A stretch of 64,000 nucleotides of DNA from Arthrobacter oryzae (GTDB lineage Bacteria; Actinomycetota; Actinomycetes; Actinomycetales; Micrococcaceae): positions 4,030,001 through 4,094,000 of the forward strand of contig NZ_CP132204.1 of the NCBI RefSeq assembly GCF_030718995.1. The letters run 5' to 3'. Under the pieces are notes generated by a model. That model had not been told where the DNA came from and ran no database searches. It saw only the letters and a program-made list of their open reading frames with translations. This document shows positions 16,944 through 24,958 of the stretch, one piece after another. The stretch's first letter is position 1. Each line of letters begins with the position of its first letter. The position numbers were made by a program, and so were the translations under genes.

Positions 16944-17810
16944 TCAGTACCCCTGGGCGTCGAGGATGGCGTCTTCCTCTTCCTCGGCCGTCGCGTTTTT
17001 CCGCTTGCGGGGCGCGGGCCGGCGCCGGCCCGCGGCCATGGCGTATTCGGGCGTACCGTCGGCCTCCGCGTCCTGGGCGTCAATTTCCGCGTTGCGGGCC
17101 TGCTGCCGCGCCGCGTAGCCGAAGCCAATAAACATCAGGACGCCGAAGGCGAACCACTGCAGCGAATAGGACAGGTGTGTTCCTTCTTCGGTGGAAGGCT
17201 TCGGGAACGGATAGGGCATGGCCGCAGCAGCAGGCGTCTCGGAGGCGAGCTGCCCGTATGCGCCAGTTAGCACCGGGTAGCCAAGCTGGGCGGCGTAGGC
17301 CGGCAGATCGATGGAGGCAAGCTGCCCGTCGGGGGCGCCGCGCTGCAGTTCGGGCTCACCTGGCTTGAGGCGGACCACAACGGTGACCTCGCCGGAGGGC
17401 GGCTCCGGGACGGCGTCCGGGCGTCCGGGCGTGTTGTTGCCGATGGGGAGCCAGCCGCGGTCCACAACCACTGTCTGTCCGGTATTGAGTTTGAAGGGGA
17501 CCACCACTTCGTAGCCCGGCTGGCCGTTGAGCGGGCGGTTGCGCACCACGCGCTGGCCGCCGACATCGTAGCGGCCCTTCATCTCCACCTGGGTCCACTC
17601 CTTGTCGGCATCCAACCGGGAGAACTGCGCCTCGACGGCGGCGAACGGCAGGGGAGCGGCCGAATAGTTCGACGTGACACGGTTGATTTCCGCTAAGCTT
17701 TCCGCCCTGCGGTCCATCTGCCAGCGGCCAAGGAAGACGCAGGCCGTGGCAAAGATCGCAGCCAACAGAAGGTAACCCAGCCATTTGCTGGAGAAGAGGA
17801 AGCGGTACAT
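16944..17810 (-). CDS. SURF1 family cytochrome oxidase assembly protein
   Basis: 288 residues with the SURF1 layout: an N-terminal membrane helix (about 9-28) followed by FLGRWQMDRR, a periplasmic-side domain with GRYDVGGQRVVRNRP and VDRGWLP, and a second helix near 215-235 (LQWFAFGVLMFIGFGYA). A charged C-terminal tail (RKRKNATAEEEE) is lineage-specific. It helps insert heme A into oxidase subunit I and so links functionally with ctaA/ctaB at the window start. ATG 17810 directly follows the TGA of the upstream small gene. Confidence 0.9.
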   Translation of the reverse strand: MYRFLFSSKWLGYLLLAAIFATACVFLGRWQMDRRAESLAEINRVTSNYSAAPLPFAAVEAQFSRLDADKEWTQVEMKGRYDVGGQRVVRNRPLNGQPGYEVVVPFKLNTGQTVVVDRGWLPIGNNTPGRPDAVPEPPSGEVTVVVRLKPGEPELQRGAPDGQLASIDLPAYAAQLGYPVLTGAYGQLASETPAAAAMPYPFPKPSTEEGTHLSYSLQWFAFGVLMFIGFGYAARQQARNAEIDAQDAEADGTPEYAMAAGRRRPAPRKRKNATAEEEEDAILDAQGY

Positions 17811-18071
17811 TCAGCTGTCCCTGTCTGCCACAGGGGCAAGATCCAGCGGCAAAGTCTCTTTCCACAGGCCCCGGGTCTGCAGGTAGTCTTCCAGCCACAG
17901 CCTGTGCTCCTCGCAGGCCAGCCAGGTCTTGCGGCGTTCCGGCGTGTGGATCTTGGGATTGTTCCATAGCAACTGCCAGGCTGCGCCGGAGCGGCAGGCT
18001 TTCCGGGAGCACATGGGCGCGGCCGTTTCGGCAGGGGCGGGGTCGCCACCGGCCAAGTCAAAAATGTTCAT
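17811..18071 (-). CDS. Small conserved actinobacterial protein with Cys/His motif
   Basis: 86 residues with no membrane segment. Cys residues are in PMCSRKACRSG and LACEEHRLWLEDYL, a CxxxxC...CxxH arrangement that could bind a metal. The Trp-rich segment WQLLWNNPKIHTPERRKTW is conserved in related actinobacterial proteins as I remember them; its function is unknown. The genes are packed end to end: the start overlaps the DUF3099 stop, and the stop abuts the SURF1 ATG. Confidence 0.75.
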   Translation of the reverse strand: MNIFDLAGGDPAPAETAAPMCSRKACRSGAAWQLLWNNPKIHTPERRKTWLACEEHRLWLEDYLQTRGLWKETLPLDLAPVADRDS

Positions 18072-18499
18072 GAAGCTGCCCGTTCCTGCCCGTCGATATC
18101 GTCTTCGTCCTCAATGACCTCACCTTGGAGTACGGTTGGCCTTTCGTCTGCGCCGGCTGCCGGTGATTCCGGCGCTTCGAGCTCTGCCAGCGGTGCGGCG
18201 TCCAGCAGGTAGTCGCTGTGAACCTCGGCCTTGTCGCTTCCATTGGCGATGACCACGGCAATCCAGGGCAGGAACACTGCGCCGGCAATTGGTATGACCT
18301 TGAACCAGCCGTCAACGACAAAGACGAGAATGAGGCACACCATGCGGATGCCCATCGCGACGGCGTACTTGATCATCCGCCCCCGCATCTCTTCCGAGTG
18401 GGCGGTTGCGGCGTCCGTAATGCTGTGCACCTGGGCGTCACCGGAGGCGGCGTCCGGATCACCGGACATCGAAGGTCCGGGTCGTTTTGCAAGTGTCAC
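18068..18499 (-). CDS. DUF3099 membrane protein
   Basis: 143 residues. The core AQVHSITDAATAHSEEMRGR and two membrane helices (about 48-66 and 70-86) match DUF3099, an actinobacterial family of unknown function. An acidic C-terminal tail (VIEDEDDIDG) follows. It starts at GTG 18499; ATG 18469 also fits. It is the first gene of a tight three-gene unit with the small Cys/His protein and SURF1, and divergent from fabG. Confidence 0.75.
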   Translation of the reverse strand: MTLAKRPGPSMSGDPDAASGDAQVHSITDAATAHSEEMRGRMIKYAVAMGIRMVCLILVFVVDGWFKVIPIAGAVFLPWIAVVIANGSDKAEVHSDYLLDAAPLAELEAPESPAAGADERPTVLQGEVIEDEDDIDGQERAAS

Positions 18500-18639
18500 G
18501 GCTGTTTGATCACGCTCCCAAGGCTTAACCCAATTCTCTCACCCTCACGAGTGCCGCCCAAACGGGGGCTAAGATCGGAGGCAGTAAAAATCCAGCCCCT
18601 CACAGCGGTGCCCCGTGCCGCAGAATCCCGGAGCAAACT

Positions 18640-19365
18640 ATGACTGAAGCAGCATCAACCGGCCGCAGCGTTCTGATCACCGGCGGCAACCGCGGCATAG
18701 GACTGGCCATCGCAGAGGCTTTCCTGGCCAACGGTGACAAGGTTGCCGTGACATACCGCAGCGATGCTGCACTTCCGGCGGGGATCCTCGGGGTCAAGGC
18801 CGACGTCACCGATGAGGCTTCCGTGGACGCCGCCTTCGCGGAGGTCGAAGCCGCCCACGGTCCGGTGGAGGTACTGGTGGCCAACGCCGGCATCACCAAG
18901 GACACGCTGCTGATGCGCATGAGCGAAGACGACTTCACGTCCGTCATCGACACCAACCTGACGGGTGCTTTCCGTGTCATCAAACGGGCGTCGAAGGGCA
19001 TGATCCGGATGCGCAAGGGCCGCGTTGTGCTCATTTCCTCTGTTTCCGGGCTGTACGGCGCCCCCGGCCAGATCAACTACTCCGCCTCCAAGGCCGGATT
19101 GGTGGGCATTGCCCGTTCGCTGACGCGTGAACTGGGAGGCCGCGGCATTACCGCCAACGTCGTCGCACCTGGCTTCATCAACACGGACATGACGGCGGAA
19201 CTGCCGGAGGCCACCCAGAAGGACTACCTGTCCAAGGTGCCGGCAGGGCGCTTCGCCGAAGCCGCCGAGGTGGCGAACGTGGTTCGCTGGATTTCCAGTG
19301 ACGAAGCGTCGTACATCTCCGGCGCCGTCATCCCCGTTGACGGCGGTCTGGGGATGGGACACTAG
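18640..19365 (+). CDS. fabG: 3-oxoacyl-ACP reductase FabG-like SDR
   Basis: 241-residue classical SDR that reduces beta-ketoacyl thioesters with NADPH. It shows TGGNRGIG (14-21), NAGI, the catalytic Ser in ISSVSGL, and YSASK, then the PGFINTDM loop and the C-terminal VDGGLGMGH. The start ATG has GGAGCA upstream. It stands alone between DUF3099 and Hsp20. Its nearest functional comparison is MabA/FabG1, though the usual inhA partner is not adjacent. Confidence 0.88.
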   Translation: MTEAASTGRSVLITGGNRGIGLAIAEAFLANGDKVAVTYRSDAALPAGILGVKADVTDEASVDAAFAEVEAAHGPVEVLVANAGITKDTLLMRMSEDDFTSVIDTNLTGAFRVIKRASKGMIRMRKGRVVLISSVSGLYGAPGQINYSASKAGLVGIARSLTRELGGRGITANVVAPGFINTDMTAELPEATQKDYLSKVPAGRFAEAAEVANVVRWISSDEASYISGAVIPVDGGLGMGH

Positions 19366-19411
19366 CCCTCCTCTAAATGCCCCAAACCCCCTTGCCATGA
19401 AGGGACCTTTT

Positions 19412-19448
19412 GCCCATTACACGCCCCTCCGGCGGGTGTGTAATGGGC
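19412..19448 (+). terminator. Hairpin after fabG
   Basis: GCCCATTACAC (19412-19422) pairs exactly with GTGTAATGGGC (19438-19448), with a GC-rich 15-nt loop. It lies 46 bp after the fabG stop and before the Hsp20 gene. Confidence 0.65.
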
Positions 19449-19511
19449 ATACCGGCCGGTCCCGCGTGTGAACCGGCCACAAACTGCGGAGAAAATCACA
19501 AGGGAGCTATC

Positions 19512-19928
19512 ATGGCCGATCTCAATAAATGGACGCCGTCCGAGGTTCTTGAGCCGATTCGGCGGTTTCTCGACGGCGACCTGACAATGTCGTCAATCCG
19601 CGTCGAACAGTTCATGGACGGCAACGTGCTCGTGGTGCGTGCCGAGGTTCCCGGCATCGAACCCGAGAAGGACGTTGACGTCTCCGTGGCCGACGGCATG
19701 CTGCACATTAAAGTGGAACGCGAGGAAAAGTCGGAACACAAGAGCAAGAGCGGTTACCGTTCAGAGTTCCGTTACGGCTCATTCTCACGGAGTGTCTCGC
19801 TGCCCCCCGGCGCCCGGGAGGAAGACGTCACCGCTTCCTACAAGGACGGCGTGCTTGAAGTACGTGCCCCGGCTCCCGAGCAGGCACCGGCCACCGGAAC
19901 GCGCAAGATCCAAATCGACCACGGCTGA
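19512..19928 (+). CDS. Hsp20/alpha-crystallin family small heat-shock protein
   Basis: 138-residue chaperone. The alpha-crystallin domain spans about 35-125 (VLVVRAEVPGIEP, FRYGSFSRSVSLPPG, ASYKDGVLEVRAP). AAGGGAG at 19500-19506 sets the start at ATG 19512. It should bind unfolding proteins without ATP. No HspR/CIRCE box is visible upstream. HspX-type proteins of this family are DosR targets in mycobacteria, but I find no DevR-like box here. Confidence 0.9.
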   Translation: MADLNKWTPSEVLEPIRRFLDGDLTMSSIRVEQFMDGNVLVVRAEVPGIEPEKDVDVSVADGMLHIKVEREEKSEHKSKSGYRSEFRYGSFSRSVSLPPGAREEDVTASYKDGVLEVRAPAPEQAPATGTRKIQIDHG

Positions 19929-20112
19929 GTCGGCGCCGTCAGTCCGCTTCCCGGCGTGCTTCCCCGAGCCCGCCGGCCAGCATCGCCCTGCCTTGCCGGA
20001 ACTAGGCCGGGTCCGCTTCTTTGTGGACGTCAAACAACTGAAAAGTTCCCATCCGCTGGCATGATGGATGGCAGACCCACAGATTTTGGACGTTTGTAAC
20101 AAAGGAGCTCGA

Positions 20113-20874
20113 ATGGGATTGCTGGACAACAAGACCGCCATTGTGACCGGTTCGTCGAGGGGGATTGGCGCCGACGTCGCCAAGCTCCTCGCAGCCGAAG
20201 GTGCCGCCGTCGTAGTGAACTACCGCCAGAAGGCCCCGCGGGCCAACAAAGTGGTGACCGAAATTGAATCGGCCGGCGGCCGCGCCGTTGCCGTCGGTGC
20301 CGACCTCACCACGCAGGAAGGCGTCCAGGCGCTGGCCAGCGCCGCCATGGAGAACTTCGGCTCACTCGACGTTCTGGTCCTCAACGCCTCCGGCGGCATG
20401 GAATCGGGCATGGCAGACGACTACGCGCTGAAGCTGAACCGTGATGCCCAGGTCAACATGCTGAACGCCGCCGTGCCGCTGATGCGGGAGGGCTCCCGCG
20501 TGGTCTTCGTCACCAGCCACCAGGCCCACTTCATCGATTCCGTACCCACCATGCCCGAATACGAGCCGGTGGCACGCAGCAAGCGCGCCGGCGAGGACGC
20601 CCTGCGCGCCCTGATTCCGAACCTTGCGGATAAAGGCATCTCGTTCATTGTGGTTTCCGGCGACATGATCGAGGGAACCGTGACCGCCACGCTGCTTGAC
20701 CGCTCCAACCCGGGTGCCATCGAAGCCCGCCGTGCCGAGGCCGGCAAACTGTATTCAGTCGCCGAGTTCGCCGCCGAGATCGCCAGGATGGTGACTGCCG
20801 ACGTCGAAACCGGGCACACCGAGTACGCCGGCGGTGCCGATTACTTCGGCAAGGGCACCGGCCAGGCCGGCTAG
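20113..20874 (+). CDS. SDR family oxidoreductase, atypical active site
   Basis: 253-residue Rossmann protein with TGSSRGIG (12-19) and NASG (91-94). The YxxxK signature is not intact: Lys157 in VARSKRAGEDAL has Val153 at the Tyr position, and the nearest Tyr is 150, seven residues before Lys. Ser135 (VTSH) is present. The active site may use Tyr150 through an insertion, or the enzyme may be changed. AAAGGAG at 20101-20107 supports ATG 20113. A monocistronic gene converging on serB; substrate unknown. Confidence 0.85.
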   Translation: MGLLDNKTAIVTGSSRGIGADVAKLLAAEGAAVVVNYRQKAPRANKVVTEIESAGGRAVAVGADLTTQEGVQALASAAMENFGSLDVLVLNASGGMESGMADDYALKLNRDAQVNMLNAAVPLMREGSRVVFVTSHQAHFIDSVPTMPEYEPVARSKRAGEDALRALIPNLADKGISFIVVSGDMIEGTVTATLLDRSNPGAIEARRAEAGKLYSVAEFAAEIARMVTADVETGHTEYAGGADYFGKGTGQAG

Positions 20875-20898
20875 GACCGCCGGCGGCCAGTCCGCCGG

Positions 20899-20949
20899 GA
20901 TGGCACGTCGCGGCAATGTTCCTCGGAACAACTGCCGCGACGTGCCATC
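20899..20949. terminator. Perfect hairpin between SDR and serB
   Basis: Arms 20899-20915 and 20933-20949 are exact 17-bp reverse complements (GATGGCACGTCGCGGCA). The 17-nt loop itself contains GTTCC/GGAAC. It lies between converging genes and probably terminates both. Its length and symmetry also suit a dispersed intergenic repeat. Confidence 0.7.
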
Positions 20950-20978
20950 TCGCGGTTAATGCCTGAAGTAGTTGATGC

Positions 20979-21872
20979 TCAGACCCCGGCGATATGCCGC
21001 ACGGCGTCGAGGTAAGGCAGGCTGACCGCGGCGTCCGCGGCCGCGCGGACAGCCGGTTTCGCATTGAATGCGACGCCGATTCCGGCCGCGCTGAGCATGT
21101 CCAGGTCATTGGCGCCGTCGCCCACCGCGATGGTGTGCTCCATGGGGATGCCCTCGGCGGCGGCCCACTCGCGGAGGTACTTCTCCTTCGCCGCACGGTC
21201 GACGACCGCCCCGAGCACCTTGCCCGTCAGTGCGCCGTCGACAATCTCCAATTCATTGGCGATCCAGTAATCCAGCCCGAGGTCCTCCGCTATGGGGCGC
21301 AGGATCTGGTTGAAACCGCCCGATACCACTGCCACGGCGTGGCCTGCGGCCTTGAACGCCGCCACGAGGTCAGCGGCGCCTTCGGTAAGTTTCACCTCGG
21401 CCCGGACGGAATCGACGACGTCGGCAGGTAACCCCGCGAGGACCGCCACCCGGGCGTGCAGGCTCTGGGCAAAGTCGAGCTCGCCGCGCATGGCAGCTTC
21501 GGTCACCGCCGTGACCTCTTCCTTCTTCCCGGCGTAGGCGGCCAGGAGCTCAATGACCTCCTGCTGGATCAGCGTGGAGTCAACATCCATGATGAGGAAC
21601 TTCCGGGGCGCCTCCCTTAGCGACGCCGGGACGATGGCCGTATCCATGCCGCCGAAGGCCGCGGAGGCCACCTCATGACGCAGCGCAGTGATGTCGGCAG
21701 CCGTCCCGGATTCCACGGCGAAGTCCACCGTGTACACCTCGAAGCGGGCGTCGCCGGTCCGGGATTCAGCGGAGAAAGAAGCCCCTGATCCAGTCAGCAG
21801 GGAACGGAGGTGCTCCAGTTCCGAAGGGGACAATTTCACGCCGTAGCTGACCGCAGTCACGTTCGAACTCAT
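20979..21872 (-). CDS. serB: Phosphoserine phosphatase
   Basis: 297 residues, completing serine synthesis by hydrolysing phosphoserine. The N-terminal ACT-like region (about 1-80) is followed by a HAD phosphatase with the nucleophile motif DVDSTLI, VVSGGFNQI (motif II) and VGDGANDLDML (motif III). The cap helix region EVIELLAAYAG is typical. It stands alone and is divergent from the ABC ATPase. Confidence 0.93.
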   Translation of the reverse strand: MSSNVTAVSYGVKLSPSELEHLRSLLTGSGASFSAESRTGDARFEVYTVDFAVESGTAADITALRHEVASAAFGGMDTAIVPASLREAPRKFLIMDVDSTLIQQEVIELLAAYAGKKEEVTAVTEAAMRGELDFAQSLHARVAVLAGLPADVVDSVRAEVKLTEGAADLVAAFKAAGHAVAVVSGGFNQILRPIAEDLGLDYWIANELEIVDGALTGKVLGAVVDRAAKEKYLREWAAAEGIPMEHTIAVGDGANDLDMLSAAGIGVAFNAKPAVRAAADAAVSLPYLDAVRHIAGV

Positions 21873-21967
21873 GGCTGCAATCTTAGCCAGCGCCCACCTT
21901 GTGCCCGAATTCGTTTCGTTCCGCCTATTGCAGTTGCCGACGGCGGGCCGTGGGGCGGTGTATCAGT

Positions 21968-21997
21968 TATCAGTCGGACCCCGTTTTGTCCTAGTGT
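21968..21997 (+). promoter_or_regulatory. Candidate leaderless promoter for the ABC ATPase
   Basis: TTATCA (21968-21973) and TAGTGT (21992-21997) are spaced by 18 bp. The ATG at 22006 lies 9 nt after the -10, with no purine-rich ribosome site between, so transcription could begin at or next to the start codon. Confidence 0.4.
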
Positions 21998-22005
21998 CTA
22001 CTCCT

Positions 22006-22791
22006 ATGAGTGATGTTCTGGAATTGGACGCCGTCAGCGTTGTCCGAGGTAAAAAGACCCTGCTGGACAAGGTTGACTGGCAGGTCAACGAAGGCGAACG
22101 CTGGGTGATCCTCGGCCCCAACGGCGCCGGCAAAACCACTCTTCTTCAGATCGCGGCCGCCCGGATGCATCCGAGCAGCGGCACGGCAGGAATTCTTGAC
22201 GAGATATTGGGCCGGGTTGACGTCTTTGAACTCCGCCCCCGCATCGGCCTCTCTTCGGCCGCCCTCGCCACCCAGATTCCGGAAAACGAGAATGTCCTCA
22301 ACGTCGTGGTCACCGCCGCCTACGGCGTCACCGGCCGCTGGCGCGAGGGATACGAGCGCGACGACGAGCGGCGGGCTTTCCGCCTCCTCAACGACTGGGG
22401 GATGGGCCCGCTACTGAACAGGACTTTCGCCACCCTGTCCGAAGGTGAACGCAAACGGGTCCAGATCGCCCGCGCCCTCATGACCGATCCCGAGCTGTTG
22501 CTGCTCGATGAACCTGCCGCCGGCCTCGATCTGGGCGGCCGCGAGGAACTCGTCCACAAACTCGGAGAGCTAGCCAAGGACGAGGCAGCACCGGCCATGG
22601 TCCTGGTGACCCACCATCTTGAGGAAGTTCCGCCGGGGTTCACGCACGCCATGCTGCTGCGCGACGGCGGAGTGGTTGCCGCTGGCCCCATCACCGACGT
22701 CCTGACAGCCGAGCACCTCAGCGAGACCTTCGGCCTGCCCCTCGATGTAACGGTCAACGCGGGACGTTACACGGCCACCGCCCGCCGCTGA
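22006..22791 (+). CDS. ABC transporter ATP-binding protein, orphan
   Basis: 261-residue ATPase: GPNGAGKTT (near 40), LSEGERKRVQIA (Glu replacing the second signature Gly), LLLDEPAAGLDLGG, and VTHHLEEV. The proteins closest in style are the ModF/YcjX-like soluble or iron-type ATPases. A TSUP permease, not an ABC permease, follows 18 bp later, so its partner is not evident. The ATG was chosen because the longer frame runs back into the serB start region. Confidence 0.85.
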   Translation: MSDVLELDAVSVVRGKKTLLDKVDWQVNEGERWVILGPNGAGKTTLLQIAAARMHPSSGTAGILDEILGRVDVFELRPRIGLSSAALATQIPENENVLNVVVTAAYGVTGRWREGYERDDERRAFRLLNDWGMGPLLNRTFATLSEGERKRVQIARALMTDPELLLLDEPAAGLDLGGREELVHKLGELAKDEAAPAMVLVTHHLEEVPPGFTHAMLLRDGGVVAAGPITDVLTAEHLSETFGLPLDVTVNAGRYTATARR

Positions 22792-22809
22792 CCCGGCGGT
22801 CACGCGAGC

Positions 22810-23595
22810 GTGGAGTTACTCAGCGGCGTCTTCATCTTCTTCGCGGGGCTGTGGGCCGGAACCATCAACAGTGTTGTGGGTTCGGGCACCCTGGTCACGT
22901 TCCCCGTGCTTATCGCACTGGGCATTAGCCCGGTAACAGCCTCCATCAGCAATGCCATGGGGCTGGTGGCAGGGAACGCCGCGGGTGCGTGGGGGTACCG
23001 GAAGGAACTCGCGGGCCGGGGCAGGCAGCTCCTGCGGCTGCTGCCTGCGTCCCTGCTGGGCGGCATCAGCGGCGCCTGGCTGCTGCTGCATCTGCCGGAA
23101 AAGGTCTTCCACTACGCCGCTCCCGCCCTGATTGTGCTGGCCCTGCTGATGGTGGTTTTCCAGCCCCGGCTCCAGCAGTGGGTCCGCAACCGGGAGGCGA
23201 ACCCGGAACATGCCATCAGGGACAAACGCCACGGCGTGCTGCTGATCGTGTTGGTTTACCTGGCCGGCGTCTACGGGGGCTATTTCGTAGCAGCCCAGGG
23301 CATCCTCCTGGTGGGAATCCTTGGCGTGTTCATGACGGGAACCATCCAGAACGCCAACGCCATGAAGAACATCCTCGTCCTGGGCGTAAACATCGTGGCG
23401 GCAGTGTCCTACCTGCTGTTCGCATTCGGGCGCATCAACTGGACAGTCGTGGGGATCATCGCCGTGAGTTCGCTCATCGGCGGCGTCATCGGCTCGAAAG
23501 TCGGCCGGAGGCTTTCCCCGCCGGTCCTGCGCGGAGTCATCTTTGCGTTGGGCCTCGTGGCGCTGGGCTTCATGATCGCGAACCTCTTCAAGTGA
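22810..23595 (+). CDS. TSUP (TauE/SafE) family membrane permease
   Basis: 261-residue protein with about eight hydrophobic helices in two repeats. GTINSVVGSGTLVTFPVLIALG is the N-terminal TSUP signature, and GGYFVAAQGILLVG the second-repeat counterpart. The family moves sulfite, sulfonates or organic anions; the substrate here is not determined. The start is GTG 22810. It is probably cotranscribed with the ABC ATPase (18-bp gap). Confidence 0.88.
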   Translation: MELLSGVFIFFAGLWAGTINSVVGSGTLVTFPVLIALGISPVTASISNAMGLVAGNAAGAWGYRKELAGRGRQLLRLLPASLLGGISGAWLLLHLPEKVFHYAAPALIVLALLMVVFQPRLQQWVRNREANPEHAIRDKRHGVLLIVLVYLAGVYGGYFVAAQGILLVGILGVFMTGTIQNANAMKNILVLGVNIVAAVSYLLFAFGRINWTVVGIIAVSSLIGGVIGSKVGRRLSPPVLRGVIFALGLVALGFMIANLFK

Positions 23596-23670
23596 CCGGC
23601 GCCCCGTGACCGGCGCCTGTGCCCAGAGCCCCGTGCCCGATGGACCACCCGCCCCAATGAATGGCTTCCA

Positions 23671-24480
23671 GTGACTTTCCACTATCTCGAATCCGCTGAC
23701 GATCCACGCGTTTCCGACTACACCCGCCTGACGGACGTCCACCTCCGCAAAGTGCGCGAACCCGCGGAAGGCATGTACATCGCCGAATCTTCGCGCGTGC
23801 TCCGGCGTGCCCTGGCCGCCGGCCATGTGCCACGGTCGTTCTTCCTTGCCGAGAAATGGCTCGCTGACCTTGCCGACGTTTTCGACCGGTTTCCGGACGT
23901 TCCGGTCTACGTCGGCAGCGCCGCCTTGCTGGAAGAAATCACTGGATTCCATCTGCACCGCGGCGCCATGGCGGCGATGCACCGGCCGGCTCCGGTACCG
24001 CTTCCCGAACTCCTCGCCGGCGCCCGGCGGGTTGCTGTCCTCGAGGACATCGTGGACCACACGAATGTCGGCGCGATCTTCCGGTCCGCTGCCGCCCTGG
24101 GCGTGGATGCCGTGCTGGTCTCTCCGCGCTGCGGCGACCCGCTTTACCGGCGCAGCGTCCGCGTGAGCATGGGCACTGTGTTCCAGGTTCCGTGGGCGCG
24201 CCTGGAGTCATGGCCGGCCGACCTTGGGGCGCTCCGGGAACAGGGATTCACGGTGGCTGCCCTGGAACTGACCGGGGACGCCGTGGACCTCGACGAACTA
24301 GCGGCCCGGAATCCGGACAAACTCGCGCTGGTGCTGGGCACGGAGGGCGCAGGAATGAGCGCCGACACCCTCGCCGCCGTCGACCTTGCCGTCAAGATCC
24401 CCATGCGCGCAGGAGTCGACTCGCTCAACGTCGCGGCGGCGTCCGCCGTCGCTTTCTGGGAACTGCGCCCGAAAGGCTGA
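23671..24480 (+). CDS. SpoU/TrmH family RNA 2'-O-methyltransferase
   Basis: 269-residue SPOUT enzyme using SAM. The N-terminal substrate domain (about 1-100) is followed by the knotted domain with motif 1 DHTNVGAIFRSAAALG, motif 2 LVLGTEGAGM and motif 3 IPMRAGVDSLNVAAASAV. It is expected to methylate a ribose in rRNA or tRNA; the exact site cannot be told. The start is GTG 23671, which follows the permease closely. Confidence 0.9.
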   Translation: MTFHYLESADDPRVSDYTRLTDVHLRKVREPAEGMYIAESSRVLRRALAAGHVPRSFFLAEKWLADLADVFDRFPDVPVYVGSAALLEEITGFHLHRGAMAAMHRPAPVPLPELLAGARRVAVLEDIVDHTNVGAIFRSAAALGVDAVLVSPRCGDPLYRRSVRVSMGTVFQVPWARLESWPADLGALREQGFTVAALELTGDAVDLDELAARNPDKLALVLGTEGAGMSADTLAAVDLAVKIPMRAGVDSLNVAAASAVAFWELRPKG

Positions 24481-24616
24481 CGCCCCGCAGTTGGCAGGCG
24501 GCGAAGGCGCAGGTTTTCCGCTATGATTGATAGCTGGCCGTCCGGTACATTCTGCCGGCCATCCCATTCATACCTGGCAACTGGCAAAATCCAGTTGTGC
24601 GAACAAAGGTCCCATT

Positions 24617-24874
24617 ATGAAGTCTGATATCCACCCGAAGTACGAAGCTGTTGTATTCAACGACCTGGCTTCCGGCGTCAAGTTCCTGACCAAGTCCACC
24701 GTGTCTTCCAAGAAGACCATCGAGTGGGAAGACGGAAACACCTACCCGGTCATCGACGTCGAAATCTCCTCCGAGTCCCACCCGTTCTACACGGGCAAGC
24801 AGCGCATCATGGACTCCGCAGGCCGCGTCGAGCGCTTCAACGCTCGCTTCAAGGGCTTCGGCGGCAAGAAGTAA
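24617..24874 (+). CDS. rpmE2: 50S ribosomal protein L31 type B
   Basis: 85 residues, MKSDIHPKYEAVVFNDLASG..., with HPFYTGKQ and the basic end FKGFGGKK. It has no CxxC pair, so it is the zinc-independent L31 form. ATG 24617 lies behind AAAGG. A -10-like TATGAT is at 24522-24527, giving a leader of about 80 nt. No Zur box of the TGAAAATGATTTTCA kind is visible. A strong terminator follows. Confidence 0.94.
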   Translation: MKSDIHPKYEAVVFNDLASGVKFLTKSTVSSKKTIEWEDGNTYPVIDVEISSESHPFYTGKQRIMDSAGRVERFNARFKGFGGKK

Positions 24875-24900
24875 CAACTTCTCCCCAAGGTCAATTGGGA

Positions 24901-24939
24901 AAGCCCGCACCCTCCGGAACTTCCGGAGGGTGCGGGCTT
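24901..24939 (+). terminator. Rho-independent terminator after rpmE2
   Basis: Perfect 18-bp stem (24901-24918 / 24922-24939) with a 3-nt loop ACT, followed by TT and then TTTTT at 24946. Confidence 0.92.
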
Positions 24940-24958
24940 TTCGCGTTTTTGGGGCAGG

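Noticed and set aside
19929..20112. tRNA or small RNA between Hsp20 and the SDR
   Set aside because: No cloverleaf or terminator; the stretch only shows a possible -10 (CATGAT near 20060).
24480..24616. Zur box before rpmE2
   Set aside because: Only GCTAT-GATTG-ATAGC is present, which does not resemble the actinobacterial Zur palindrome and coincides with a -10-like TATGAT.
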